The notes: generated by a model from the sequence alone, not told the origin. Shown: positions 23,384-36,185, counted from the stretch's first letter. The stretch: DNA of 64,000 nt from Elysia marginata (GCA_019649035.1 BMAT01008040.1:81384-145383), one strand, 5' to 3'. Program-made: numbers and translations.

Positions 23384-24971
23384 GCTGCCAACCAGTACTG
23401 ATTTCAGTATTTTAGTACCAGAATGAACAGTACCAAAATTCTGGAGTACTGGTGCCACAAATACAATACTGAAATAAGCCTTGACTTGGGAAATCATCTG
23501 TGATTACTAAAAAAAATTGAGAGAAATTAAGTTTAGGCCTATAAGATGAGAAAATTACTTGCAAAATGCACCAGATCATTAATGGGCGAACTCATAACTT
23601 TCTTATAAAGTGCATGTACTATTAAGCCCCCATTTCAGTATTTTCTAAAGCAACTCAATATTGACAGCAACAACATAAACAAAAATCAAGATAAGACGTA
23701 TTCGTGGAATATATGCATGCAAAGAAGTTAATTTGCTTTCAAGAGAAGTTCTAGGTGTTTGAATTGTCTTGAATTTCAATTACCTGGTAGTGGTAATTGT
23801 TCGTGAAGAAAGATTTGAGTCTATTCTCAAAATCATTTACTCATACTGGAGAAAAAGGTGGCCTGGTACAAGTTGCATATGGCCTTTTTCTATGAATGAT
23901 ACATTCACATTGATAGGCTTAAACTTTATAACTGTTATACTAGGGACAAAAATCACAGAAAAACGTTTATTTTGTCATTTCCAATGTTTGATTGCCTTAG
24001 AAACCAATTGTTGTAGCAGCCATATTGGATAAAAATAGTAAACTTTAGGCCTAGGATGGATTTGCATTCTGTTAAATGCAATCAGTTATTACAGTCAACT
24101 TAAAAATTTGTCAGAAGCAATTTTTTCTATGCTGCTTTTTTTGGTGATTTAATAAATTTTTTGAGTTTGCATAAAACATAAAAGTGGCAAAAAGTACTTT
24201 TTTTCAAGACAAAGATTTGTAAATAAAAAACAAAACAGAATCGAGAATGGTGCATTTACAAGTCATATGCAAAGTTTGATGTGAATTGCTCTATATCTTT
24301 TGGAGATATACAAAGATATGTGTAAAACAAAGACATTTTGAGAAATACGCAAAAGTCAAACAGAAGGGAAAAAAGAAACTCTTAGATTTTAGGTGATGCA
24401 GTTGTGTATGTCTACCCTGCCATTGTCTCATGCATGCCTGCACTTCAGCAAGCAGCGTTCTGTCATCTCGCTAGTTGCCACCCGCAGTATACTCGCTGTC
24501 AGTATCACAAGGTTTAGATATTTAGATGTAAAACAAGGACAAAAGCTATTTTTAAAAGCTAAAAAAACAAGAAAAAGATAATAGAAAAATATTCCTATGA
24601 TTTTGAATTGCCTTTACCCTGTTTGGTGTTTCTATTGACATTGCACGCTTGGAGAGTGGACTGTTCCCAAAGTATACTGCAGGCTAGGGTTTATAATAGG
24701 GGTGATACTGATAGCTTAGACTACACGTTAAAGGCTTTGTTTTTCACTCCTATGGAAATAACATATTTTTAAAGCGTTTTGGCTTAGTCCTTATTTTCAA
24801 AATTATGAAAAAAAATACTTGTTGGTGCCTGAGGAAGAAAAATCCGGTGCCATTGTGTTGAGAAATGGATAAACGTTCATAATTTCAGCAAACCTGAAAA
24901 CCGACCAAGGGACCCCTATAACCCCTATTCAGAGACGAGCCGCACTTGCCCTTAAATCAGCACTGGTTGGC
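23384..24971. mobile_element. Possible hAT-like non-autonomous element
   Basis: The left part reads AGCTGCCAACCAGTACTGAT. The right end, reverse-complemented, reads CAGGGCTGCCAACCAGTGCT, a CAGGG-type terminus. No transposase is visible in the ~1.6 kb between, and I find no clean 8-bp target duplication. Related sequence lies at 50180-50612 and weaker pieces at 49010-49440. Confidence 0.45.
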
Positions 24972-24975
24972 AGCC

Positions 24976-25857
24976 CTGCCTATGTCAGGGTATAGAATGG
25001 TTTAATTTACTGCATAATTACAGTCATAGCAACATAACAATTTTTCTTGCTTTCAAAGCATGTTTATTCTTGTAAAAATTAAGGCCTATCTCTCTGTCTA
25101 CACTGTGAGAAAATATTTTTCAAAGCTTGTGCCATACTGTTTACTTTTGTTTCAGTTGAGAAAAAAAAATGTACCAACCCTTGGCAAAAACTGTGAGCGT
25201 TCTTACGTTTTAAAAAGAGAGAGTTAGCAACACTGAGAGTGAGTGCGTTCTTACGGTCAAGAAAAGTTAACATGTTGAGAAAATTATTATGTCAAAGAAT
25301 AACATATGGAAATCTGTGAGGTGATGTATGAAGGATATGCTCGATTTGCCAAAGGAAATGAGCTGTGTCTTAGAACAACGGTATAAAGTTTATATTGAAT
25401 TTTTACATGCACAGTGAAACTTGGTAAGGGCGAGAACTCTTGTTTTATGAAGAGCTCTTGTGATAGTAGGTGTTCTCATAATTGCCAGTCAGAAGGGATT
25501 TAGTAGCATTGGTAGAGCACAATGGGCCAGTGCGGGAGAGACAGTCAGCTCATGGGTGAATCCTGTCCTAATGGTAATTTAAGACCCAGAACACGAGAAG
25601 CATTTTTAGCCGACCCAATTGGCCATAATAAAGAGAAGTTCCTATTTTTAGAAATAACACCTAGGGAAATTATGACGCAAAAAACTAATATGGTAACTAA
25701 TTCTAGGGTTAAATATGTACAGAGAGTGGAGATATAGGAAAAGGGTGCCTAAATGTAACAGTGTGTAAGCAGGGCTGGGAATGATGAATGACAAGTAGTT
25801 TTTAGCACTTTGTGCGTCGTTTTGAGTTATGTTTCATATGGTTCTGTTCTTAATATA
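24976..25857. other. Non-coding spacer between hAT-like repeat and Tc1 element
   Basis: No supported exon. CAGTGAAACTTGGTAAGGGC at about 25411 looks like a pogo-type terminus, but no matching partner was found. Confidence 0.3.
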
Positions 25858-27511
25858 CTGACCGCCAAAAGAAACGCGGCATCGAACCTTCAATATATAT
25901 TACTGAAAACCGCAAGGTATCAAATGAGACATGTGATACATCATTTTAAAGGTTATCTATTGCTGTTTCAACATAAAATAACGCCTTGTTCATCAGTGGC
26001 CTCTGAGGACGAGGAAATTAGATTAAAACAGACCTTCGATAAAGTAGATTTTATGAAAACAGGATACCATTGGTAAAATTCCACAATGCAAACTATGCAG
26101 CAATTTTGACCACATTTTTACATACCTAGTCAGTACATAAGTCTTTAGAATTTATTTACAAATCAAGACAGGCTCCGGCTAATAATGTGTGTGCCCCCTT
26201 GGGCTTCCAGTGCAGCAGCACATCGACGTCCCATCGAAGATACTAGAGTCTGTAAAAAATGTCTTGGAATAGCATTCCAGTGCCTTCATAAGGAATGTTC
26301 AAGATCTTCGGCGTTCTGAGGTTGATGGTCTTGAAAGTCCAGCCTCCGCTGCAAGTAATCCCACAAATGTTCGATTGGATTAAGGTCCGGCGAAAGTGCT
26401 GGCCATGGCAGAACTTGGACGTTGCTTTGCTCAAGAAACTGTTGAGTGTATTTGGCTGTGTGAGCTCTTGCGTTGTCTTGTTGAAAAACAATATTTCCAT
26501 GCATGGCGGTGTAAGGCACCATGTGAGCTTGAAGCACATCTTGCACGTATGTTTGCGCATTTATCGCCCTTCTATTGTGGAAAAAAACTGGCCCGATCCT
26601 ATCATTGTAAGAGATAGCACCCCACATCATCAAAGATGCTCCACCCCACCTGTCGAGTTCCCTAACGCAATCTGCTTGGTATCTTTCACCGCTTCTTCTC
26701 CATACACGTACACATCCATCAGCATGGTCAATGCAGAATCGAGATTCGTCACTGAATACGACACTTCGCCGTTGGATGCGATCCCACGCGGCATGTTCCT
26801 GGGCCCATAGCGTACGTTGGTGTCGGTGACGCTGAGTCAGGATGGGGCCGATGTATGGGCGACGAGCACGTAGGCCAGAGGTAGATAAACGTCTTCTTAC
26901 TGTGTTTGCACTTATACGCTGATTATTTCTTCCACTTATCTGACGCAATGAAGCTGAAAGAAATCTGTTGTTCACATGATTTCTGACAAGGTTTCTGTCT
27001 TGTCTCTGCGTAGTGCACCTAGGCCTCCCAGAACGGGGCCGATCACTCACCGTATCCGTCTCATGTAGACGTTGTCTGAGTCTAAAAATCGTCGTCCTGT
27101 TTACATTCATACAGAGGGAAACTTCACTGATAGGAAGACCTGCTTGGAGCAGTCCTAAAGCACGATGACGATCAACTTCAGATAAGCGTGGCATTTTGTA
27201 AAAATAAAATCGTTTAATTCTAAAAATGACGAATAATTAATGGGCACCTTGTAAGGTACCCTTGTGTGTAATTTTGAGCATCTCGACCACATGGTTTTTC
27301 TACACGCACGAATTTTACATTTTTTACAGGGTTTTCGAAAATCGCTCACATTGACTGGCAAACCACGCACGGGACTCGAGAGTGTGCTTGAACTCGTGTT
27401 CAGATGTGTTACTACTCACAACACACAAAAAATCAACTCATCAACCTCTCTTTAAAGCGTGTATGGGCGCGAAAATAAGGAATGTCATGTTGCGTTTCTT
27501 TTGGCGCTCAG
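25858..27511 (-). mobile_element. Tc1/mariner transposon, nearly intact
   Basis: 1654 bp with 20-bp terminal inverted repeats (25858-25877 CTGACCGCCAAAAGAAACGC; 27492-27511 its complement with one mismatch), flanked by TA at 25856-25857 and 27512-27513. It contains a single transposase gene on the minus strand. It sits between the convergent 3' ends of PNP and DPY30. Confidence 0.95.
26286..27194 (-). CDS. Tc1-family transposase, early stop near the C-terminus
   Basis: 302 residues from MPRLSEVDRHRA. Residues ~1-110 form the paired-type helix-turn-helix DNA-binding region with a GRPR motif (SGRPRC, residues 55-60). The DDE domain has D149 (VVFSDESRF), D240 (VFQQDNARAHTA) and E275 (SPDLNPIEHLWD); the 34 residues between the second D and E fit the DD34E Tc1 pattern. 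A TGA at 26286-26288 ends the frame. The same frame would continue after it with RHWNAIPRHFLQ, the usual Tc1 tail, so about 38 residues are lost. One CGA-to-TGA change would explain this. The catalytic core is intact, implying fairly recent activity of the family. Confidence 0.95.
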   Translation of the reverse strand: MPRLSEVDRHRALGLLQAGLPISEVSLCMNVNRTTIFRLRQRLHETDTVSDRPRSGRPRCTTQRQDRNLVRNHVNNRFLSASLRQISGRNNQRISANTVRRRLSTSGLRARRPYIGPILTQRHRHQRTLWAQEHAAWDRIQRRSVVFSDESRFCIDHADGCVRVWRRSGERYQADCVRELDRWGGASLMMWGAISYNDRIGPVFFHNRRAINAQTYVQDVLQAHMVPYTAMHGNIVFQQDNARAHTAKYTQQFLEQSNVQVLPWPALSPDLNPIEHLWDYLQRRLDFQDHQPQNAEDLEHSL

Positions 27512-27832
27512 TATATTACTAACTACTAAGGCAACTGATCTGGGCTCTTGTAATTTCCAAAATTAATTGTACGCTGCAAATTGAGAGAAAAATGGGAATT
27601 TTCTAATCTCTCGTTATAACCATATTTATCTTTATTCTAGTGGTCATTGAACGGATTCTACTGCACACACACAGAAAGGAGAAAAACAAATTACAAAAAC
27701 ATAGTCATTTTGAAATCGTTGATTTTTAATGTATTTCAAACGTTGACTCATCAGATCATATTACAATCACGGCAGAGCTGAAGTCAACGAAGATTAGATA
27801 GATTAATAATAATAATTATACATGAGTTTAAG

Positions 27833-27838
27833 TTTATT
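27833..27838 (-). promoter_or_regulatory. Candidate poly(A) signal of DPY30
   Basis: AATAAA on the minus strand, about 116 nt beyond the DPY30 stop, in the context CTCAATAAACTT. Confidence 0.6.
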
Positions 27839-27953
27839 GAGAACCATAAAAGGCTCTTCAAATCCCAAAGTGATGATACTCTGCCAGTCAATCATATTAT
27901 GAATATTACATAAACAGAAAAAAAAAATATTTTTATGGTTTGAGTACACACAT

Positions 27954-30900
27954 TTAATCAAACTGATCCTTGTTTTTCAATAGATATGCTGCCAGAAACT
28001 CAACTGGATTTGGTGGTCTGTAAAAAATGAAAAAAAAAAAAAAGATACACACAGTGAGTTAAAGTTAAATATATCATTTTTTTTAACCTGTATATTTTAT
28101 ACTCAATAACATTAACATTGCATCTAGGTGTCAAACTTAAATACTTTTTAAAATCACAGTGCTGAAACAAATTGGAAACAGCTGATCTCTTCATCTCAAA
28201 ATAGTTTAAAAAATGAGTGTAGAAACTGGAGTAAAAGTTTGTTGAGCGCAAGCAATAATGTAATACTAGGATTAAAAATGAAAAATTATTTTAAAAAATC
28301 ATAAAATGTGTTTACTTAAATAATATTTCCACTATTTTGCAAATGCATGCAAAAACCAGTTACTGCAATACAGTAGTGCTCAACTACAGTTGCCCTCACT
28401 ACAGCAGGACCACCCAGGGCCTCTGGGGAATCCCCCCTTTTTTTCCCTATGTAAAGTTTATTACCCGTGCATGGGTATAACAGCAAGAACAGGCCCCAAC
28501 ATAGATGCAACAGGAGGACTAGAGCAAGCTTTGGAGGAATTAGAGTAAGAAATTAAGCAAGTAACATTTCCCTAAACACAGCAGGCAAGTCTACATAAAA
28601 TCGTATGCTCATTGTGGATTTGGCCTGTGGTTGCACTGCATTGTGCACAGCCCGTGCAAGTTTTTCGTATGACTTTGTTAGTCTAATTCACAAGTCAGAG
28701 TGCATTGTATAATAGGGGAAGGGAGAGGAGGGCTGATTGTGGCATTGTGACTCAATGGCCTGTCGAGTGCAGTGCTAGATGATACAGTACGTGTTACGAT
28801 AAATTCTACGCTTATAAGTATACCATCTGTAAAACAATGGGGATAAAGAGGCAAGGGATAGGATAGGAGAGTCAAGCTACATGCCTTGTAGATTTGAGTG
28901 TCATCAAAGCAGAGTTTTTTTTCCCCATATACTATCCTCTACATTCCTATTGCGCGAGCATCTTCTAGACCCAAAAATCATGCCACAGTCGTAGACATGT
29001 ACTGCTGTATTGCTAAGCATTTCAAAAGGACTTTATTTTCCTGAGATACTAAAAGGACACATATTTATAGTGAAAAAAAAATGTTAAACACTTACAAAAT
29101 TTTGAATAATATAATTAAATAAAAACGGATAAATTCTTGTTATAACTATAAGTTAAATCTCCAAATCATATCAAAGGGAGGCATATTTCTGGTATTTCCA
29201 CTTAAAGCCTACTTCTTTCCACTGCTAGTGCTAATTTCATACCTTAAAAATCTTTCAATATAAGGTTAGGCTAAACTAACTTTCACACAAATTACAAGTA
29301 TTTTTGTAGCTGACCCAGGCTGCTTTGTACACATCATATTCTGCATTGATTATTGATAAGTCATCATCTGTTTGACATAGGCCCTATATTTGTTGAGCGT
29401 ATAAACCAAATTTGTCCTTACAATGGACAAACCTAGGTTTGAATTTAAAACTAAATTCTAAAATCCTGACCTAAGAAAGACCCCACAATTTTCGATGTTT
29501 TCAAATGAAAATTAAAATTTCTTTCTGCCCTTCACACAATAGACACATCAAATCAAAAGGTTTAACAATGTCCCATTATACAAACCTTTCTCTGGCTAGC
29601 ACAGACATCCCTGTGAGCAGGATGGGTACCACAGTCTGATCCAGGTAAGCCCTCGTTGGCAGGGACTGAAGATCAACTTTAGATTTCTTGTTGGGAACCT
29701 CCGCAATTTCTTTCTCATTTGTTATGATTTTCTGTCACAGTGTTTTGAAAAAGAAAAAAATAGGTAAATAAATACTGTCAAACATGCCTTGCCAACCACT
29801 TGTCTAAGGGGACCACCTGTGTCGACGCCCAATTTTCTATGACTCCCTTGCATTTTTCTCTATTTTTTAGTTATTTTTTATTATACACTGCATGAAGACC
29901 ACCTTACTAGCACGACCGCGGGCAGCTTTTTCAACTGACATTCTTCAAAGTCCTATTGAAAAACCTCTCCAATGCGACCACTCTTGACCGGACAAGAACC
30001 AACAAGCCACCCAGTCCAGAACTCTGACTTGCCCCAGCCTCCCTGTCCCCAATACATCCTTACTCAACACATATCTGTGTACCTGTGATGTAAATCTAGA
30101 AACTAAATGGCCTGCAGCCATGGTGGAAACTGATACGCATGTAGGTGGTGACAAGGTGGGGCAAAAGTGTGCCCCTTCTCCGTCGAGGTTTGTTGTTTAC
30201 CGGTGGTCTATCCCAAGAGAGTTTAGCTGCTTCCCCTGCTTGTTTAGCTGAAGTGGCAATGTGGAGGGTAAACCATAAAGCTGGGTAGCATGGGTTAAGA
30301 GTCAATCATAGACAAATGATCATCAGTTTATCAAGTCTACCAACATAGGGTGAGGTGACAGATACAATTGATCTTGATAAGCAGGGCCCAGGGTAGAAAT
30401 TTTCAAACTAGTACAAACTAACTTTCTAAAATGTTCTTATATGTTAGGCATTCCTTAGCTTGTAGACCATTCGCTTAAATTAATCAAATCGGAACTTAGA
30501 AGGGAAAGTTTGTTTGCTACATTAAAACAGAAACAGAAAAGAATACATTTTTACAGGCTAACAAGCATGCTTCTCAAAACGACCACAATCATCATTGATC
30601 TTCAATGATCGTCTTGGTCAGGTTTGACTGTACATGTACAAAGAATACTATTTTGGCAATGGTAAAAATTAAGTCATATTAATTGTTATTGTAAAAATTC
30701 AGACCATGTTAGACAGAAGTGTAAACCTTAGCTAGCAAACACTAAAATTCCAAGCCAGCTGGGAAACATGCAAGCAACATGTGCTTCATGTCTTTGTAAA
30801 AACTAAGGATGACCCATTGAACTCTTCCTGATCAAGTGGCATCGCTCCTTATCACATAACTTTTCACACATACACAAACAAGATTGATTTTATGGACTGA

Positions 30901-33900
30901 AGAGACTTTTAGGTTCTTAGAAATTAGATGATAACTTTGCTATTAAAATGTTAATAAATCTTAAAACTTACCATTGCGTTTTGGAGGAATAAAATTGCTA
31001 GGGAACGAAAGGAAAACCTTCTACTCATAAAATTAAAGTTATAGGAAGTGAAAAATTTTTACTTTGAAGTAGCTTAATACAGATTTAACGAAACCAAAGA
31101 CCTAAAAAATGTAAAATTGTGTTTTACTCTGAATTGATTTTGGTGATTTGTAATCAGTAATACAATAAAGCTGGACTTATGAATCCAGTTCTAAATGCAT
31201 AGCTCATGATATTATATAAAAATGTAATGCAGATTTTAAAAGATTTATGATGACTTAAAAAAATTTTTGATTCCTAAATTAGTTCCTTCGAACTACACTG
31301 TGATTATGTTATTGAATCTTCCATTATAAAAATTAATGAAACCAGCTGCTTAATGAGGTGCGCAGCAGAGCACCTTTGGACAAAAGAATGATTCAAGCAA
31401 AAAAACTGCAGAGTAATCCATATGTATCAACATGCTTTTGGAGATCGATATAATCTCCATGTAATAATAAAAATGTGGATAAATAAAACACAGACATAGA
31501 GGAAAAATAAGCAGAGGTTAATAATGCTGATACAAAAAATTATAGCTAATTTTATTGTAACTTCCCATGTTTTTTTAAAATGGGAAATGACCTTGGGTGA
31601 CATTTACTCTGCTGTGTTTTTAAGCTTTTTTTTCTTTTAATCAATGAAATCACTTTTTATAAAAAGTAAAGCCGCAATTTGTCCTTTCTTTATTTTGGTT
31701 TTTAATGTCTTTTCTAATCAATCAACTCTGTAGTTAGCATGTTGATAAAGAAGCAAAAAAAAAAAATGCCTGGGAACAAGTCGATACAAGAGCAATTGTT
31801 AAGTCACTTTATAAAGGAAAATTTCAATATATATATCAAAACACCTTGATATGTCAAAATGTCAAAAAACAGGCTGGCGATATAAGTGGACTATTTTGTC
31901 ACTATTGAAATTAAAATTACTGCAACTTGAACATACTTGTATGTTTTCTGGAACATCTTGAGATTCAACCATATTGGTTGTTGTTACTTCTGTAGCTGAC
32001 ATGGGTCTTGATCCAGTTTCTGATGAGAAAAAAAAAAGGAAAAGCTAAAATTGACATCTTGCTCTTGCGCTGCAAACACTTTATAACTAGCTCTATTTTT
32101 TTCCAGCTTTACAATAAATTTATGACCCACCTAAAGGAACAAATAGATCTATGTCTAGAAATATTTGTGAGCACTCTTATAGAATAACAGTCTTTATTTT
32201 TTATTTACCAATTAACATGGTTTGAAAGGTGAGAAGTCAAAATAACATTAGATATGCTGAAACTGTCCTGATTCACTTCATTTTGTCTCTAGGCCAAATG
32301 GACAGGATCACATTCACAAAACTTAACCAGTGCCCAAGATTGTAAAATAATTCATAATTAGTGTAAAAATCTGTCACATATTCCTACTGATAGTTTTACA
32401 GTCTAAAGGGCCACCCACACGATCACTCCAACCGGACAGTTCAGAGTGACATACACCTGTGAGGCGAAATGTATCCATACTACATCAGTTCTTAGATGGT
32501 CAACCAGTTAAAGTCATAAATGTACTTCTTATGAAAATATTATTAATTAAAAATTTTTCTTTACTTTTTTGTTCGTTTAAGGGTATAAAAAGTTGCTAGC
32601 ATAGTTCGATGCTAAAGCTAGGATTGAAATGTCTGATTTTTTTTCAAAAGATTTTTATAATTCTGTTGGCCGTTTATGTCATTATTGCAACAAAAAAAAA
32701 AATGATGCATTTGATCGACAAATTTAATGACAAGAAAAAAACACACAAATATTATTAATCTTAAATTTTTTTTACATTATTCAGATGATTGAGCTGAAGT
32801 ATAAAGTTATTAAGAAACAATTAACAATACTAACCAGCGCCCGCAAGAGGGTACCAGCTAAATTGCGTTCTTGGTAATCATAGTTAAATTTACATGTTTT
32901 CCTTATATCAGTTTAAAGTTTAGGCTAGATCTTATTTTAAAGTTTACAACTTTGTCAATCGCAATATCGCACAGAATATGTTTTCGGACAAGCGAACGTT
33001 GAATGAGAGTTTGAATAAAGGAGGGGAAAAGTTTGTATGGATAAAAGGTTAATACCTGTGGCAGTAGTCCATGAATCTGCCATTGTATAGAAATTTCAGG
33101 GAATTTTGTAACAACAAAGAGAAATGTTAACAACCATTAGAGATATCTTTTGTTCATTACTCTATTCATTGCAAACCCTTTTACTTGTTCAGAGATTTTT
33201 TTCTGATCTGGCTTAGTCACAATGGCATAAAAAGTGATTTATAAGTAATGTTTGTGATGTTGGGCAAATCTTTTTTTTTTTACGATACAAAGCCTGTTTG
33301 TATTTTTAATGCCAATGGGCAAATCTGCAGCATAACACACAAAATCAAATAGCTATGAGATTGAAAATGGAGCATTGCAAATACTTACTACTTAGTGCAA
33401 TAAAATGATGATTGAGGGCAAATATTAATAAGTCGGTCCTTTCTCTAAGCTTGATAAAAAAACCAAACTTCTCAAGTACGCTATAAATAAACATACAAGA
33501 GAGTCTCTTTGTTATTATTCATTCGCTGATTCCAAATCTGTCAGATTTAGTGTACGGCTAAAATATCACTTTCTAATGAGAATTTAAAACATCCCCTGCA
33601 CAAGGAAAACAATATTAGAGGCCATAAATCATTTGGTCGTGGCGCCTTGGCCTCCAAAAGAACTAGTCAAAATATCAAGCATATATGTTGAATATTTTTT
33701 AGCCCGGACGCTCGCTTGATCATCAGACAAAAACCTTTCCGATTTTCTCGTCCACACTAGCAGTTCTGCTTATCGCGCCCCATAGGCCAAATGGGCTGGT
33801 GACTGGCCGCTTGGACTACATAGTGTGGATGTTCCTTAAGCCTTCAGTAACTTAGGTCTAGGGCCTCCCGGACTAAGCGCTATCTGGTTTAGTTTTGTGA

Positions 33901-34734
33901 TCCTGCTCATTTGGCCTTGATAAAATGAAGTAAGAAAAATAGTTGGAAAGAAACATAGTTTATCTATGGGCTGACTTTGACCAGCTAGGAATTAAAATTA
34001 CGATAGATCTACTAAAAGTGTCCCTCAGAGGTATAAAAATATAATTCTCTTCATTTCGTCAAGACTCAAGGCCACATGGACAGGCCAACAATACAGCTAG
34101 ATAGCTTGGAAAGACTTCCATACCGACGCGCCAGTAAAAGTAACGAAATGAAGGAAGTCTGTTTACAAAATGGCGTCACATATACACTTGCGTTGTCCCG
34201 AAAATTCCATTCATATAAAAATACAATGCACTAAACCAATTTCCAGTGAATATTCATCCATTAACATTGGATTAGTCATATTGTAGCAGGTAACAAGTTT
34301 ATCTAGTGCTTTAAATTAATTTCAAAGTGGCGCGTCGGTATGGAAGTGATTCCGATAGCTTGATCCAATAAAGAGTTTAAACTAAAGAGAAGATTTGTTT
34401 ATTGTTTATATATTTTAACATTCACAAGATTCAATGTAATTAACTTTGTCAAAGCTGATGGGCATTGTTGTGTGATATTAATTTCTCACCACTCCCGCCA
34501 TTGGGAGCAACGAATCCCGTTACCCAGTGGTGGGGACTTAGAGTAGATCTATATTCTCAAGTCTTACTCTGAGCACCAACATTACACTAAATTGAGATGT
34601 TTTGAAAATAGGTAAAGCGTACTTCCGTAGCATGGCTAAAGTAAAATCAAGTTGTTTTTATGATAAAATGTGCCAAGAAGGAATGATTTTGCAACGCATC
34701 AACAACGAAAAAACAAAAACCTACCGTCTGCCAT
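27954..34734 (-). CDS. DPY30: DPY30 homologue, COMPASS/MLL histone H3K4 methyltransferase subunit, with two alternative first exons
   Basis: Read on the minus strand. Shared exons are 32019-31937, 29731-29586 and 28017-27954 (stop TAA 27956-27954). The first coding exon is either 33083-33056 (MADSWTTAT...) or 34734-34725 (MAD...). Both end in phase 1 before a GT and join the exon at 32019 in frame, giving 106 or 100 aa; human DPY30 is 99 aa. The conserved C-terminal half contains [32 protein letters not shown] and [11 protein letters not shown] (residues ~52-103), the Dpy-30 dimerisation helices that bind the ASH2L C-terminal helix in SET1/MLL complexes. The N-terminal ~40 residues are unlike human, as is usual for this flexible tail. 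All introns are GT-AG. One intron carries a pogo-like MITE (29775-30630) and another the dispersed repeat at 28370-28660. The gene converges on PNP. Confidence 0.97.
28370..28660. repeat. Dispersed repeat, copy 2 (DPY30 intron)
   Basis: Colinear with 22685-22855 but longer. The left boundary TACAGTAGTGCTC could pair weakly with GTACTGCTGTA near 29000-29010, which would make a ~640 bp TA-flanked MITE. That right end is uncertain. Confidence 0.5.
29775..30630. mobile_element. pogo/Tigger-like MITE in a DPY30 intron
   Basis: The left end reads CTGTCAAACATGCCTTGCC after TA. The right end, reverse-complemented, reads CAGTCAAACCTGACCAAGAC with TA beyond. Internal GACCAC motifs near both ends resemble other Tigger-type elements. 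856 bp, no transposase. Confidence 0.6.
33056..33083 (-). CDS. DPY30: DPY30 alternative first coding exon (proximal)
   Basis: On the minus strand the ATG opens nine codons (MADSWTTAT) plus one base, then the donor GTATTA. The phase matches the exon at 32019-31937. Confidence 0.75.
34115..34346. repeat. Inverted repeat with perfect 19-bp arms between the two DPY30 first exons
   Basis: CTTCCATACCGACGCGCCA at 34115-34133 is exactly reverse-complemented at 34328-34346. Weaker pairing extends outward (AGCTT...GGAA). Probably a small MITE. Confidence 0.8.
34725..34734 (-). CDS. DPY30: DPY30 alternative first coding exon (distal)
   Basis: On the minus strand this reads ATG GCA GAC G, followed directly by the donor GTAGGT. 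It has the same MAD start and the same phase 1 as the proximal first exon at 33083-33056. No acceptor is visible just upstream of the proximal ATG, so the two look like products of separate promoters rather than exons of one transcript. Confidence 0.7.
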
Positions 34735-35199
34735 TTTGCTGTTTCTAAGGAATTGAGGATTTTGAGTCGTCTCCCGTTAGCGCTGCTTTCCCTTCGTGTT
34801 TCGTTAGATTCGTAGCCATCGATTCTAAATAACCAAAGCATTGGTTTCGTGTGCCTCTCTGACGCCCCCACCCCTTTTCTCTCCCGATTCATTGTCCTAT
34901 TCATTTAAAACAAAACAACTGTAGTGGCAGGACACAGGAAAAAAGGACGGAGAAATTAAAAATAAGCTAGATATAAAAGAAAGGAATAGGGATAATAACC
35001 GTAACATAGTGAGAGAAACACGATACCGGTAGTGTAAAAGAAACAGGAACAAAATAATTATGGCAAGTAATATTGTAAGGGGAAGCTTTAGTAATAATAA
35101 CAAACGAACAAACAAAACGGTTGCTAATCATCATAAACAAATCACAGAGTATTAAATCTGGGGATACGGGTAAGATACCGATACGCACAAAAAATAAGC

Positions 35200-36020
35200 T
35201 TAATTCACTAACCTAGTTTGCACCAGGCAACCTTCACCATAACGCCTTACCTTATTTATACTGTCTTGTAAGCCTAAGTAGTAAGTAAATAGCTTGATAT
35301 CCTTTGGTCTAGGTGCAGGTTTCATTATCGTTATCCAAAACCTGTCTTTTCCACTGTTCCTATCCCTTTCCCACGTACTCCTCCCCCCCCCCCTTTTTCC
35401 ACCCGATTTTTCCTTGTTCAATGGGTTCAAAAAGGTAGAACTTGCATAACATTGCATTTGTGTTGTACCCGGTACCACTAAAAGGGTGTTAAGAATTATT
35501 TATGTGGGTTTGTTTAAAATCAAACGCTCATGGATATGTACAGAAGCCCAGGCAACACGTAGCTTATATTAGATCTGTCCAATGATTGCGCCACAGAAAT
35601 TGTGCCTCCATTGAAGTTTCTTTGACACGTCGAGTTTTGACTAGAAGAGCAGAACGTGTAAAATTTTACTACTACGTAGCCTTTGCACACCGAAGCTTAG
35701 TGTTTTGAGAACACAACCGTGTTCTTATTGGTCTGGCCCTTGCGCTGGTGAACACAAGCATTATCAGCGGGTACTCCACCGCTAGCCCCACCCGGTAGGG
35801 GATCCATTATAGACTGTTATTTTATTAGTGCTAACGGCAATTACACTAACTGTACAGGTCCAACTAGTGTGGCAGGTTGAAATATTCTAGAATTAGAGTG
35901 TGTGGAGTAAAAAAAAAACAACCAACAAAAACAAACAAGAGATACAACTATTATTGTTTGACTGTTATAGGCCTGTGGCAAGTTTTCTGTTCCGGCGAAT
36001 AGAAGAAAAAATGATACATA
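35200..36020. other. Non-coding region upstream of the distal DPY30 exon
   Basis: A C-rich run at 35385-35394 and the short palindrome AGAACACAACCGTGTTCT near 35708. No exon supported. Confidence 0.3.
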
Positions 36021-36024
36021 TATA

Positions 36025-36185
36025 CAGTGGAATCTTGATAGAGTCAACACCTCGCGACCAAAAAAAAATTATTGATTTTGAGCAAGAGTTGATTTTAATC
36101 ATTACAAAGCAATACAAAATGGGATTGCAAAACAGAGTTGACTTTAAAGTTTAAGCGAGAGTTTCCTTTAAAGATGTTGACTTGT
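36025..36185. mobile_element. Degenerate copy of the 171-bp palindromic MITE
   Basis: Starts CAGTGGAATCTTGATAGAGT after TA and shares AGTCAACACCT and AGAGTTGACTTTAAAG with the copy at 13730-13900. The right end is decayed. Confidence 0.65.

Noticed and set aside
25411-25500. Start of another pogo-type MITE (CAGTGAAACTTGGTAAGGGC)
   Set aside because: No matching inverted end found, so it is not called as an element.
26295-26810. 171-aa plus-strand frame
   Set aside because: Antisense shadow of the Tc1 transposase.
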